DNA of 64,000 nucleotides from Micromonospora echinospora (GCF_900091495.1 NZ_LT607413.1:7207001-7271000), one strand, 5' to 3'; shown: positions 18,282-26,541, counted from the stretch's first letter. A program made the numbers and translations. Notes: generated by a model not told the origin, from the sequence alone.

Positions 18282-18366
18282 AAGGTGGTAGCCGGGGCAA
18301 GGTGCTAGCCGGGGCAAGGTGCTAGCCGGGGCAAGGTGCTAGCCGGGGCAAGGTGCTAGCCGGGGC
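18282..18366. repeat. Five 17-bp tandem repeats beside palindrome copy C
   Basis: Five consecutive units of AAGGTGCTAGCCGGGGC (the first with GG in place of GC at positions 6-7) occupy 18282-18366, and a sixth, changed to AAGGTGGTAGCAGGGG, forms the beginning of the palindrome. The unit is evidently the palindrome arm with C in place of A in the GCAGGGG motif. Confidence 0.95.
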
Positions 18367-18371
18367 AAGGT

Positions 18372-18425
18372 GGTAGCAGGGGACCCCTGCTCATCAAAAA
18401 GCGGTAACAGGGGTCCCCTGCTACC
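18372..18425. repeat. Dispersed palindromic element, copy C (inverted loop)
   Basis: Perfect 18-bp arms (18372-18389 and 18408-18425) flank a loop reading CTCATCAAAAAGCGGTAA, the exact reverse complement of the TTACCGCTTTTTGATGAG core of copies B and D. The right arm supplies the TACCTT box proposed as the -10 of the SDR gene. Confidence 0.92.
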
Positions 18426-18427
18426 TT
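18422..18427 (+). promoter_or_regulatory. -10 box of leaderless SDR gene, inside repeat copy C
   Basis: TACCTT ends 6 nt before ATG 18434, the same geometry as other putative leaderless genes in the window. Its first four bases belong to the palindrome arm. Confidence 0.45.
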
Positions 18428-18433
18428 CCGGTG

Positions 18434-19384
18434 ATGCGGCAGCGGCAACGACGAGACGGCTCGGCGGGTCCACTGGCCGGCAGGGTCGTCCTGGTGACCG
18501 GGGCGGCGCGGGGCATCGGGGAACACACCGCCCGGGTCGCCGCCGCCCGGGGTGCCCGGGTCGGTCTGGTCGGTCTGGAGCCGGAGCGCCTGGCCGCGCT
18601 CGCCGCCGACCTCGGTCCCGGGCACGTGTGGTTCGCCGCCGACGTCACCGACCAGGCGAGTCTGGAGGCGGCCGTCGACGGCACGCTGACCGCGCTGGGC
18701 GGGATCGACGCGGTGGTCGCGAACGCGGGCGTGGCGAACCGGGGCACCCTGGCGGTCGGGGATCTGGACGCGATGGTGCGGACCGTCGAGGTGAACCTGA
18801 TCGGGGTGATGCGGACGGCGGCGGCGACGGTCGACGCGCTGATCGCCCGCCGGGGCTACCTGCTGATCGTGTCCTCGGCGGCGGCGTTCGCCGCGCCGCC
18901 GGGGATGGCCGCCTACTGCGCGTCGAAGGCGGGCGTGGAGCAGTTCGGCACCTCGATCCGACTGGAGCTGGCCCACCACGGGGTCGCCGTCGGCACCGCG
19001 CACCCGTCCTGGATCGACACCGACCTGGTCCGCGACGCCCGCGCCGACCTGCCCGCCGTCGCCGAGTTGCTGGCGAAGCTGCCCTGGCCGATGCGGCGGA
19101 CCACGTCGGTGCGGGAGTGCGCGGAGGCGTTCGTTCGCGCTGTCGAGCGGCGGCAGCGACGGGTGTACGTGCCGCGCTCCGTGGGCCTGGTGCGGGCCAG
19201 CCGCGCGCTGCTGGTCAGTCCGCTGGCCGACCTGGTGATGGCCCGGCACGCGCGACGGGCCGTACCCGAGTTGGAGACGCAGGTGCGGGCCCTGGGGCGC
19301 GGGTTCGGCGTGACCACGGCGCTGCCGGACGTCGCGGACTCCGGCCACGCCGGACGGCGGGACACGTCGCCCGACCGGGCCTGA
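18434..19384 (+). CDS. Short-chain dehydrogenase/reductase
   Basis: A classical SDR of 316 aa. NAD(P)-binding TGAARGIG, the NAG motif (VANAGVANRG), catalytic Ser (IVSSAAA) and Y-C-A-S-K are intact. The C-terminal extension (about 240-316, SVGLVRASRALLVSPLADLVMARHARRAVPELETQV) is mildly hydrophobic and resembles actinobacterial SDRs associated with lipid or steroid metabolism. ATG 18434 or GTG 18431 can start it; ATG fits the -10 spacing, and there is no Shine-Dalgarno sequence. It follows repeat copy C. Substrate unknown. Confidence 0.88.
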   Translation: MRQRQRRDGSAGPLAGRVVLVTGAARGIGEHTARVAAARGARVGLVGLEPERLAALAADLGPGHVWFAADVTDQASLEAAVDGTLTALGGIDAVVANAGVANRGTLAVGDLDAMVRTVEVNLIGVMRTAAATVDALIARRGYLLIVSSAAAFAAPPGMAAYCASKAGVEQFGTSIRLELAHHGVAVGTAHPSWIDTDLVRDARADLPAVAELLAKLPWPMRRTTSVRECAEAFVRAVERRQRRVYVPRSVGLVRASRALLVSPLADLVMARHARRAVPELETQVRALGRGFGVTTALPDVADSGHAGRRDTSPDRA

Positions 19385-19513
19385 TCCGCGCCGGAACCCA
19401 AGATCGCCGGTCGTCGGTTTGTCCTGCTCCGGCCTCGGGTACCGGCTCGGGAGCGGCACGGCCGACGGGCGAGTCACGGCCCACGGGCACCGGACGAGGC
19501 GAGGAGCGACGCG

Positions 19514-20458
19514 ATGAGGACGCTGGACGGGCGGTACCGGCTCGAACAGCGGATCGGCGTCGGCGGCATGTCGGAGGTCTGGCGGGCGCACGACGTGGTG
19601 CTGGACCGGACGGTGGCGGTGAAACTGATCTCCCCCGGTCAGGACGACGCGACCTCGGTGGAGCGGATCCGCGCCGAGGCGCGCTCGGCGGCCCGGCTGG
19701 TGCACCCGAACGTGGCGAGCGTGCACGACTTCGGCACCTCGACGACGGTCACCGGGCAGCCGGTGCCGTACATCGTGATGGAGCTGGCCGAGGGGGAGAC
19801 TCTCGCCGCCCACGTCCGCTCCGGTCCGTTGGACTGGCGGATCACGGTCCGGGTCTGTGCCGAGGTGAGCGCCGCGCTGGCCGCCGCGCACGCCCACGGC
19901 ATCGTGCACCGGGACGTGAAGCCGGCGAACGTGGTGCTCACCCCGGCCGGGGTGAAGGTGCTGGACTTCGGTATCGCCACCCCCGCCGGCACGCGGGACC
20001 CGATGCCGGAGGGGATGGTGGTGGGCACCCCGGCGTACCTCGCCCCGGAGCAGTTGGCCCGGCAACCGGCCACCACCGCCGCCGACATGTACGCCCTCGG
20101 GGTGCTGCTGTACTACTGCCTCACCGGCCGCCTGCCGTACCCGGCGGCGACGGCGACCCAACTGCTGGTGACGGGTCGCCGGCCGGCTCCGGAGCCACTG
20201 CCGGCGATCGACGGCCTGCCGCCCGAGGTGGCCGACCTCTGCCGGCGGTGTCTGGACGAGGACCCGTTGGCCCGGCCGACCAGTCTGGTCGCCGCGCTGG
20301 TGTTGGCCGAGGCGGTCGACGCGCGGGTGTACGTGCCGCTGGCCGCGGTGCCACCCCGGCCCCGCTCGGCGGGCACCGTGTCGCCGTGGTCCGACCGGGC
20401 GGCGGCCGAGCCGACCGAGGTGGCGGTGGTGGCGGATCACTGCGGTCCGACGGGCTGA
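19514..20458 (+). CDS. Serine/threonine protein kinase without transmembrane helix
   Basis: A 314-aa Hanks-type kinase. The glycine loop IGVGGMSEV, ATP-binding K37 (VAVKL), catalytic HRD 133-135 (VHRDVKPAN) and DFG 152-154 are intact, as is the APE-equivalent (YLAPEQL). Unlike most actinobacterial PknB-type kinases it ends shortly after the kinase domain, with a short Pro/Ala tail and no membrane helix or PASTA domain, so it should be cytosolic. A GAGGCGAGGAGCGACGCG leader precedes the ATG. The OsmC-like gene starts 85 nt downstream. Confidence 0.93.
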   Translation: MRTLDGRYRLEQRIGVGGMSEVWRAHDVVLDRTVAVKLISPGQDDATSVERIRAEARSAARLVHPNVASVHDFGTSTTVTGQPVPYIVMELAEGETLAAHVRSGPLDWRITVRVCAEVSAALAAAHAHGIVHRDVKPANVVLTPAGVKVLDFGIATPAGTRDPMPEGMVVGTPAYLAPEQLARQPATTAADMYALGVLLYYCLTGRLPYPAATATQLLVTGRRPAPEPLPAIDGLPPEVADLCRRCLDEDPLARPTSLVAALVLAEAVDARVYVPLAAVPPRPRSAGTVSPWSDRAAAEPTEVAVVADHCGPTG

Positions 20459-20543
20459 GGCGGTCGGACCGCCCGGCCACCCCTCGCGGCGGTTTCGCCG
20501 GGCGGGTGCCGGGTAGCCGTGCCGGGATGACGGGAGGAACGCG

Positions 20544-20963
20544 ATGTCGGATCCGAGTTCCTGGTTCCACGAGGCCATGGCGACCGCCGAGGGTGGTCAC
20601 GTACGCACCGACGACGGTGGGCTCTCCACGGCGCTGGCCTCCCCGCTCGCGCCGCACTGTTCCGGGTTGACCCCGGAGCAGCTGCTCGCGGCGGCCTTCG
20701 CCTCGTGTCTGCACCACGCGGCGGTCGAGGCGGCCAAGGACATCACCGACGAGGCGCACACCGTGCAGGTCCGCGCCGAGGTCAGGTTGGGTCGCGCCGA
20801 CGACGGCCGGTACGAGGCGGACGTGCACGCCTCGATCGCCTCCACCGGCCTGAGTCGCGACCAGCTCGCCGGCCTGGTGGCGCAGGCGGACCGGCTCTGG
20901 CCGTTCTCCAGCGACGACCGGCACCGGCTGACCGTCACGGCGGCGGAGAACGGCCGACACTGA
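20544..20963 (+). CDS. OsmC/Ohr-like protein lacking the second redox Cys
   Basis: A 139-aa OsmC-fold protein. The N-terminal TPEQLLAAAFASCLHHAA motif contains the first peroxidatic-type cysteine. In Ohr/OsmC peroxidases a second Cys lies in a CPYS-like motif near the C-terminus; here that region reads LWPFSSDDRHRL, with no Cys, so thiol-dependent peroxide reduction by the standard mechanism is doubtful. ATG 20544 has a strong GGGAGGAA upstream. It is adjacent to a Ser/Thr kinase on the same strand and may be cotranscribed with it. A TAGCCG box near 20511 could be the -10 of its own promoter. Confidence 0.83.
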   Translation: MSDPSSWFHEAMATAEGGHVRTDDGGLSTALASPLAPHCSGLTPEQLLAAAFASCLHHAAVEAAKDITDEAHTVQVRAEVRLGRADDGRYEADVHASIASTGLSRDQLAGLVAQADRLWPFSSDDRHRLTVTAAENGRH

Positions 20964-21232
20964 GACCATCCCCCGTACGGGCCGGTAGCCGGTCGACCGG
21001 ATGGCGCTTTCGGCACTCCGGACGGCGGAGGTCCGGACCGGGGCGCGACGGGGGTTCTGCCGTGTCCGGATCGCCCCCGGAAGGCAACTCCTGAAGTGAT
21101 TTGCCGCCGATGCCGGCCCCGCCCGATCCGGTATGACATCTGACGGTATGAAGGGCGCGAATCTAGCCGGATGTGGTTCATGCCACTATTCACGCCGATG
21201 GCAACGGTCCCGATCCTTTCTAGCCTCGGCGG

Positions 21233-22063
21233 GTGCGCCACGACGACTCCGTTGACCAGAAGCTGCCCCGAGTCCGACCGGACACCCGTTCGGCGGACGG
21301 GGCATCCCCCGAACGACGCGTCGGCCGGCACCGGGCCGAGGACCGCCGGCCCCCGGGCCGGGCGTGGCACGCCACCACCGGTGTGCGGGTGGCGCTCGCC
21401 GCCGGAGTGACCTGCTGCCTCGGTGTCGGTGCCGTCGTCGGGACGCAGGCCGTGACCGGCGACGAGGAGCCGCTGCGCGAGTCGCTGGCCGACCGGGCGG
21501 TCAGCGCCGCCGAGGCCGACCGGCGGGCGTCCCGGTCGTACCAGCGCGGCCCGGTACCGACGCCGAGCGCCTCCACCAGCCCCTCCGCCGCCGCGAAGCC
21601 GACCGTCTGGCCGCAGCGACCCGTCCGACCGAAGCCGGTGGCCGGCCTCACCCAACGCCAGATGGACAACGCCAAGGCGATCGTGGACGTCGGCGTCGAG
21701 CTACGGATGCCCCGCCGGGCGCTGGTGGTGGCGATCGCCACCGCGATGCAGGAGAGCGACCTGCACAACCTCGCCAACGACCGGATCGCCGAGTCGGCCC
21801 GGTACCCGCACCAGGGCAGCGGCACCGACCACGACTCGGTGGGCCTATTCCAGCAGCGACCGAGCAGCGGCTGGGGCAGCGTCCGCGAGCTGATGCAGCC
21901 GGCGTACGCCGCCCGGGTCTTCTACCGCGCGCTGCGCGAGGTGTCGGGGTGGGAGGACATGAGCGTCACGGCCGCCGCGCAGGCGGTGCAGCGGTCGGCC
22001 TACCCGGGCGCGTACGCCAAGCACGAGCGCCGGGCCACCACCGTGGTCGACGCGCTGACCTGA
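21233..22063 (+). CDS. Membrane-anchored lysozyme-like (transglycosylase-type) protein
   Basis: A 276-aa protein with a 50-residue Arg/Pro-rich cytosolic N-terminus, one signal-anchor helix (VRVALAAGVTCCLGVGAVVG), a Pro/Ser linker and a C-terminal domain common in actinobacterial wall hydrolases: KAIVDVGVELRMPRRALVVAIATAMQESDLHNLAND with a Glu in MQESDL, then DSVGLFQQRPSSGWG. The ES..L and GLFQQ elements fit a goose-lysozyme/transglycosylase-like fold that would cut or bind peptidoglycan outside the membrane. GTG 21233 is used; no obvious Shine-Dalgarno. It converges on the response regulator gene. Confidence 0.82.
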   Translation: MRHDDSVDQKLPRVRPDTRSADGASPERRVGRHRAEDRRPPGRAWHATTGVRVALAAGVTCCLGVGAVVGTQAVTGDEEPLRESLADRAVSAAEADRRASRSYQRGPVPTPSASTSPSAAAKPTVWPQRPVRPKPVAGLTQRQMDNAKAIVDVGVELRMPRRALVVAIATAMQESDLHNLANDRIAESARYPHQGSGTDHDSVGLFQQRPSSGWGSVRELMQPAYAARVFYRALREVSGWEDMSVTAAAQAVQRSAYPGAYAKHERRATTVVDALT

Positions 22064-22087
22064 CCGGCGGCGGCGCGTCTCGGGGCG

Positions 22088-22110
22088 GCCACGGTCGGCG
22101 GCACCGTGGC
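22088..22110. terminator. Hairpin between convergent genes
   Basis: GCCACGGT (22088-22095) and ACCGTGGC (22103-22110) form a perfect 8-bp stem in the 65-bp gap between two converging stops. Confidence 0.5.
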
Positions 22111-22128
22111 GGTCAGGCGCAGCGGCGG

Positions 22129-22575
22129 TCAGGAGCGCTTGGGCAGCACCACGACGCGACCGAAGAACTCGTCGATGCGCCGGACGACGTCGTTGAAGTC
22201 GTCGAGGTCGATCGGCTTGGTGACGTAGGCGTTGGCCTGGAGGGTGTAGCTGCCCACGATGTCGGTGTCCGCGTTGGACGTGGTCAGCACCACGATCGGG
22301 ATGGTCCGCAGGTCGTCGTCGCTCTTGACCTCGCCCAGCACCTGCCGGCCGTCCATCCGGGGCATGTTCAGGTCGAGGAGGATGACGTCCGGCCGCTGGG
22401 CGTCGGTGTGCCGGCCCTCCTGACGGAGGAACTCCATCGCCTCCTGGCCGTCGCCGACCACGTCGATGACCTTCTCGACGTCGGAGTCCTCCAACGCCTC
22501 CTCGATCATCAGCACGTCACCCGGGTCGTCGTCCACCACCAGGATGCGGACCGGTCCGGACCTCTCTGCGCCCAT
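22129..22575 (-). CDS. Single-domain response regulator (CheY/Rcp1-like)
   Basis: A 148-aa stand-alone receiver. VVDDDPGD, phospho-acceptor D68 (VILLDLNMPRMDG), LTTSNADTDIV and YVTKPI are intact; there is no output domain. The insertion and sequence after the active Asp resemble Rcp1-type regulators that work with phytochrome-like or other cytosolic kinases. It lies beside STAS and PP2C genes, so it may feed phospho-signals into the partner-switching network. GTG/ATG alternatives exist, but ATG 22575 follows AGAGGCAGG. No kinase is adjacent. Confidence 0.92.
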   Translation of the reverse strand: MGAERSGPVRILVVDDDPGDVLMIEEALEDSDVEKVIDVVGDGQEAMEFLRQEGRHTDAQRPDVILLDLNMPRMDGRQVLGEVKSDDDLRTIPIVVLTTSNADTDIVGSYTLQANAYVTKPIDLDDFNDVVRRIDEFFGRVVVLPKRS

Positions 22576-22644
22576 GACTACCTGCCTCTTCGTGGGGGTG
22601 GAGCGATGGCCGGGCGATCACAGCCGGCGGGGAAATCTAACCGA

Positions 22645-22989
22645 TCAGTGGTGGGCGTGCGACGCCGGGTCGGCGGTCGGATCGTATCGGAGCAACTCGG
22701 CCAGACCGGTCATCCGCAGGATCCGGTCGACCCGCCCGGTCGCGCCGGTGAGCCGCAGCCAGCCACCCGCCGCGGCGCAGGCGTTGTCGCCCCGGAGGAA
22801 GGCGGCGATCCCGGTGGAGTCACAGAAGGTCAACCCGTCCAGGTCGACCAGGAGTCGCACCTGGCCGTCGGCGAGGAGACCGTCGATCGCCGTGGCCAAC
22901 CGGGGCGCGGTGCTCAGATCGAGTTCACCGGCGAGGCGCAGACGAACTCCCCCGCCATCCCGTTGGACGTGCGCGACGGTGAACGTCAA
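22645..22989 (-). CDS. STAS-domain anti-sigma factor antagonist
   Basis: A STAS protein of about 114 aa (LTFTVAHVQRDGGGVRLRLAGELDL...). The phosphorylatable serine is in FCDSTGIAAF, the SpoIIAA/RsbV signature. TTG 22989 is preferred because GAGAGGGA sits 5 nt upstream and the STAS fold begins there; a longer frame to 23037 is open. In partner switching, the unphosphorylated STAS protein captures an anti-sigma kinase and frees a sigma factor; a PP2C phosphatase reactivates it. A candidate phosphatase is encoded 1.2 kb away in the same direction. Confidence 0.85.
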   Translation of the reverse strand: MTFTVAHVQRDGGGVRLRLAGELDLSTAPRLATAIDGLLADGQVRLLVDLDGLTFCDSTGIAAFLRGDNACAAAGGWLRLTGATGRVDRILRMTGLAELLRYDPTADPASHAHH

Positions 22990-23112
22990 CGTGGTCCCTC
23001 TCGCTCCGACCACACGCGAATGCTTGCGGTGGAGCAAGTATAAGCAGGCGTCGGGTGCGGACCACCACCACCGGGCCGCCGGCCCGGTGGGACCGTGCGC
23101 CGACCCGCCCCC

Positions 23113-24162
23113 TCAGCGACGGGTGACCGCCGGGGAGGCCGCCGCCACGGCACGTCCCCCGTCGAGGAACCGCTTGGCCCGGGGGAAGTCCCGCAACGCC
23201 TGGGCGAGGAAGGCCAGGGTCAGCTCCACCGAGACCGCCGGGACACCCCGGCTGGTGAGGATCATGGCCAGCCAGTCGACGAACTCGGTGAAGAGGTCAC
23301 CGTCGTCGACGTAGACCGCGGCGGCGAGGAAGTCGACGATGTGGCCGAGGTCGCTGACGGTGGAGTCGAGCTGGGCGGCGGTGTAGTCGGCCGTCTGCGG
23401 GAACCGGTCCCGCAGGTCGGCCAGGGCCGCGTCGATCAGCTCGGCGCGCCGCCGCAGCAGCCCGGCGTACTCGTCGTCGGCCAGGTGGGCCAGGTCGGCG
23501 GCGGGCACCCGCCGCAGCGCACGCTCGTCAGCGACGAGTTCGGCGGCCGTCGGGGCGTCCGGCGCCCAGGCCACGCCCAGCCGGCGGGCCCACCGCCCGC
23601 CCGTCCCGAAACCGCGACCGCCGACCAGCACCGGCACGTCGGAGCGGCGGCAGGTCTCGATCATGCGGTGGGCGTACGGCAGCCGCATCGGCAGCGCGCA
23701 GGCCAGGGCGACCGCGTGCGCGTCGTACCGCTGGAGGTACGCCACCAGGTGCGCGGCCGGCACGCTCGCGCCGAGGAAGGTGACCTGCCAGCCGCGCAGT
23801 CGCAGGACCTCGGACACCAGCCGGGCGGGCAGGCCGTGCCACTCCCCGTCCATACAGGCCACCACGACGTGACCACGGTCGGGGCGGGGGCTGGCCGACG
23901 AGGAGACCGCGGCGACGACCCGCTCGCTGATGTGCGTCGCGGCGTGCTCCTGCGCGACGCTCCACTCGTTGCGCGCCCAGCGCTCCCCCACCTCCGCCTG
24001 CGCCGGGGCGACCAGGTCGAGCAGGACCCGCTCGGCGGGCACCCCGTCGGCGAGCAGGTCCATCGCCACGTCCACCGCCGCGTACTCGTCGGCGCCCTCC
24101 AGGCAGTCGAGGTACGCCGGGTACGCGGCGGTCAGGTCGGTACGGGTGGCGGCGCTGGTCAC
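23113..24162 (-). CDS. Cobalamin-binding, CarH-like sensor without DNA-binding domain
   Basis: A 349-aa protein with a four-helix B12-binding cap and a Rossmann B12-binding domain. W62-x9-E72-H73 (WARNEWSVAQEH) matches the W-x9-EH motif of the AdoB12 photoreceptors CarH/LitR, and E107-W108-H109 matches the E-x-H lower-ligand motif (the following Gly is Pro). CarH His132, next to the Trp, is Ala63 here, so a light-induced bis-His state would need another ligand. There is no MerR helix-turn-helix; instead a helical C-terminal domain (about 205-349) replaces it. It starts 6 nt after the PP2C gene and is probably cotranscribed. A B12- or light-dependent input to that phosphatase is inferred, not shown. 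Confidence 0.85.
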   Translation of the reverse strand: MTSAATRTDLTAAYPAYLDCLEGADEYAAVDVAMDLLADGVPAERVLLDLVAPAQAEVGERWARNEWSVAQEHAATHISERVVAAVSSSASPRPDRGHVVVACMDGEWHGLPARLVSEVLRLRGWQVTFLGASVPAAHLVAYLQRYDAHAVALACALPMRLPYAHRMIETCRRSDVPVLVGGRGFGTGGRWARRLGVAWAPDAPTAAELVADERALRRVPAADLAHLADDEYAGLLRRRAELIDAALADLRDRFPQTADYTAAQLDSTVSDLGHIVDFLAAAVYVDDGDLFTEFVDWLAMILTSRGVPAVSVELTLAFLAQALRDFPRAKRFLDGGRAVAAASPAVTRR

Positions 24163-24168
24163 GGTGCG

Positions 24169-25962
24169 TCACGTCCTCGGGTTTCGGTGTCCCGAGCCGA
24201 CCGGCTGCGGGACGGGGGCGGCACCGGCCAGGTCGGGCACCGCGTGCAGGTGCCGGGACCCGCGCCCGGCGGCGCCCACCGCCCGCATCGCCAGCACCGC
24301 GATGTCGTCGTGGTCGCGGTGGGCGAGCCAGTCGCCGGTGACCTGCTCGATCCGTTCGGCGAGCGCGGGCGCCGGCATCCGGTGGCACCCGCTGATCGTG
24401 TGCACCAGCCGGTCCACGCCGAACAGTTCGTCGCCCCGCCGGCCGCCCCGGGCCTCGGTGACCCCGTCGCTGTAGAGCAGGCAGGTCTCGCCGGGGGCGA
24501 GCCGGACCGTCACCTCGCCGACGCGTGGGTCGGGCACCACCCCGATCAGCATGCCGCTGAGGGCGACCGGCTCCACCTCGCCGGAGGCCCGCAGCACCAG
24601 CGGCGGCAGGTGGCCGCCACCGGCCATGGTGAGCGACAGGCCGCCGTCGCGCTGCGGCCGGACCACCCCGAGCACCATCGTGGCGAACCGGCCCTGACCG
24701 TTGGCGAGGGTGGTCTCCAGCAGCGCGTCGTTGAGCAGCCGGAGCAACCGGGCGGGCTGGAACTCGACCCGGTGCAGCGCCTGGAGGCACTGGCGGAGCT
24801 GACCGGTGAAGACGGCCGCCTCCACGCCCTTGCCGGAGACGTCGCCGAGGTAGAACAGGCAACCCCCGTCGGGCAGCCGGTGGGCGCCGTAGAAGTCCCC
24901 GCCGATGCGCAGTCCGGCCTGGGCCGGACGGTAGGCGGTGCCCCACTGCACCCCGGTCGCCTCGATCGGCTCGACCGGCAGCAGGCTGGCCTGGAGGGTG
25001 TCGGCCACCTCGGCCTGGTCGCGGTAGAGCAGCGCCGAGGTCAGCGCCGCGCCGGCCCGGGAGGCGAACGCGCGGACCAGGTCCACGTCGGACTCGTCGT
25101 AGGGCCGGGTCGCCCGGCGGGCGACGAGCAGCACGCCGGTCGGGGTGCCCCGGCCGGGCAACGGCGCCAGCCGGGCACAGACGTCCGGTACCGCCAGTCC
25201 GGGCAGCCAGCCGGCTTCGGCGGCCTGCTCGACCAGCCAGTCCACCGCGTGCGGCTCGACCCCGTCGAGTCCCTCGTCGATCGCGGGCGGCAGGTCGGAG
25301 GCGCCGAGGACGCCGCTGTCCACGCTGGGCACGTCCTCGTCCACCCGGGCCGCCCGCCACCAGCGGACCCGACCGGCGCGCGGGGCGAGGACCAGCACCG
25401 CGACGTCGCCCAGGGTGGGCACGGCGAGCCGGACCGTGGCCGCCGCCGCCCGGTCGGGGTGCAGCGGGTTGCCGAGCTTCTCCCCGGCGGTGGCGAGGAA
25501 CGCCGAGCGGGCCCGTTCGGCCAGGAGGGCGTCCGCCCGGCTGACGCTCTCGGTGACGTCCTCGACGTACCGGCAGCAGCGGTTGGCGGAGAGCGGCACC
25601 CGACGGACCCGCAGTCGCCGGCCGTGGTGGGTGAACTCGACCGGGCCGTCGGCGACGGTCAGCGCCGTCACCCCGGCGGCGGCCAGGACCTCCCCGAGGG
25701 TGACCTCGGGGAGCAGCCGTTCGGCGACCGGGCTGAGGTGGCGCACCACCCCGTCGGCGTCGCAGACGACGAAACCCTCGCGGAAGTGCTCGACGACCTC
25801 GGACCAGTCGGGTCCGGTCGCCTCGTGGTCCGGGTCGAGGGGCGGGAGCGGCGGCGCAGGGCGGTGCGGGGCGTCGGCGGACCACGCCGGAGCCCGTGTG
25901 GCACTCGGCGTGGAGATCCGCCCGTCGCCCGGGTCACAGTCCCTGACGTCGGCAGCAGTCAC
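24169..25962 (-). CDS. PAS-GAF-PP2C (SpoIIE/RsbU-type) phosphatase
   Basis: A 597-aa signalling phosphatase: a PAS-like domain (about 50-135, HFREGFVVCDADGVVRHLSP), a GAF-like domain (about 155-330) and a C-terminal PP2C domain (about 350-570). Catalytic acidic motifs are intact: GGDFYG, GDVSGKG, LLYSDGVTEAR and HDDIAVLAM. Such enzymes dephosphorylate STAS anti-anti-sigma factors. GTG 25962 starts it. The B12-binding protein follows with a 6-nt gap, and three STAS genes lie within 1.5 kb, so it is the likely hub of a local partner-switching system. No GAF ligand can be predicted. Confidence 0.92.
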   Translation of the reverse strand: MTAADVRDCDPGDGRISTPSATRAPAWSADAPHRPAPPLPPLDPDHEATGPDWSEVVEHFREGFVVCDADGVVRHLSPVAERLLPEVTLGEVLAAAGVTALTVADGPVEFTHHGRRLRVRRVPLSANRCCRYVEDVTESVSRADALLAERARSAFLATAGEKLGNPLHPDRAAAATVRLAVPTLGDVAVLVLAPRAGRVRWWRAARVDEDVPSVDSGVLGASDLPPAIDEGLDGVEPHAVDWLVEQAAEAGWLPGLAVPDVCARLAPLPGRGTPTGVLLVARRATRPYDESDVDLVRAFASRAGAALTSALLYRDQAEVADTLQASLLPVEPIEATGVQWGTAYRPAQAGLRIGGDFYGAHRLPDGGCLFYLGDVSGKGVEAAVFTGQLRQCLQALHRVEFQPARLLRLLNDALLETTLANGQGRFATMVLGVVRPQRDGGLSLTMAGGGHLPPLVLRASGEVEPVALSGMLIGVVPDPRVGEVTVRLAPGETCLLYSDGVTEARGGRRGDELFGVDRLVHTISGCHRMPAPALAERIEQVTGDWLAHRDHDDIAVLAMRAVGAAGRGSRHLHAVPDLAGAAPVPQPVGSGHRNPRT

Positions 25963-26157
25963 CAGCTAAGCCCCACTCCTTCTCGACACCCTCGCTCCGC
26001 CTGTCGTGGCGTGTGTGATCCAATCTCCTTCGCCCCAGCCTACGCCGGTATGCCGGTAACGCCACCCGTGGTCGGGGTCGGCGTACCCGGCACGCGGCCC
26101 GGGCGGTTGTTACGATTCCGGGAAACTGCCTGCCCGGTAGCCCTGCGGAGAGGCGTG

Positions 26158-26541
26158 ATGTCGGTGCCCCAACGGAGGAAACCCGAATCGACACCGTTGA
26201 CCATGTCGATCGACGACGCCGACTCCACGGCACCCCTGATCACCGTCGCGGGTGACCTGGACTTCACCACCGCCACACCGCTGCGCACCGCGCTCGACCA
26301 CCTGCTGGCCGCCCGACCGCCGGTCATCGTGCTGGATTTCGGTGGTCTGCTGTTCATCGACAGCACCGGACTCGCGGTGATCGTGCACGCCTGGCGCGAG
26401 GGGCACCAGCAGGGCACCGTCATCCGACTCCGCGCCGTCCCCCGTTTCCTGGCGACGATCCTCGACATCACCGGTGTCAGCGGCCTGCTGGCCCGGACGA
26501 CCCGCGAGGACGAACGTGAGCAGCCCGCCACGCTGGCCTGA
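26158..26541 (+). CDS. STAS-domain anti-sigma factor antagonist
   Basis: A 127-aa STAS protein with phosphorylation motif FIDSTGLAVIV. An extended N-terminus (MSVPQRRKPESTPLTMSIDD) precedes the fold; the ATG follows GGAGAGG, and a GTG lies 3 nt upstream in frame. It is transcribed divergently from the PP2C phosphatase gene and 39 nt upstream of another STAS gene, with which it probably forms an operon. It would be a natural substrate of the neighbouring phosphatase. Confidence 0.88.
   Translation: MSVPQRRKPESTPLTMSIDDADSTAPLITVAGDLDFTTATPLRTALDHLLAARPPVIVLDFGGLLFIDSTGLAVIVHAWREGHQQGTVIRLRAVPRFLATILDITGVSGLLARTTREDEREQPATLA

Noticed and set aside
20964..21232. Cyclic di-AMP (ydaO) riboswitch ahead of the wall-hydrolase-like gene
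   Set aside because: Such genes often carry one, but the conserved ydaO core sequences could not be found here.
23095..26541. Very long plus-strand frame ending in the STAS gene
   Set aside because: Only the last 127 codons encode a domain; the rest is antisense to the PP2C and B12 genes. The STAS start was set at 26158.
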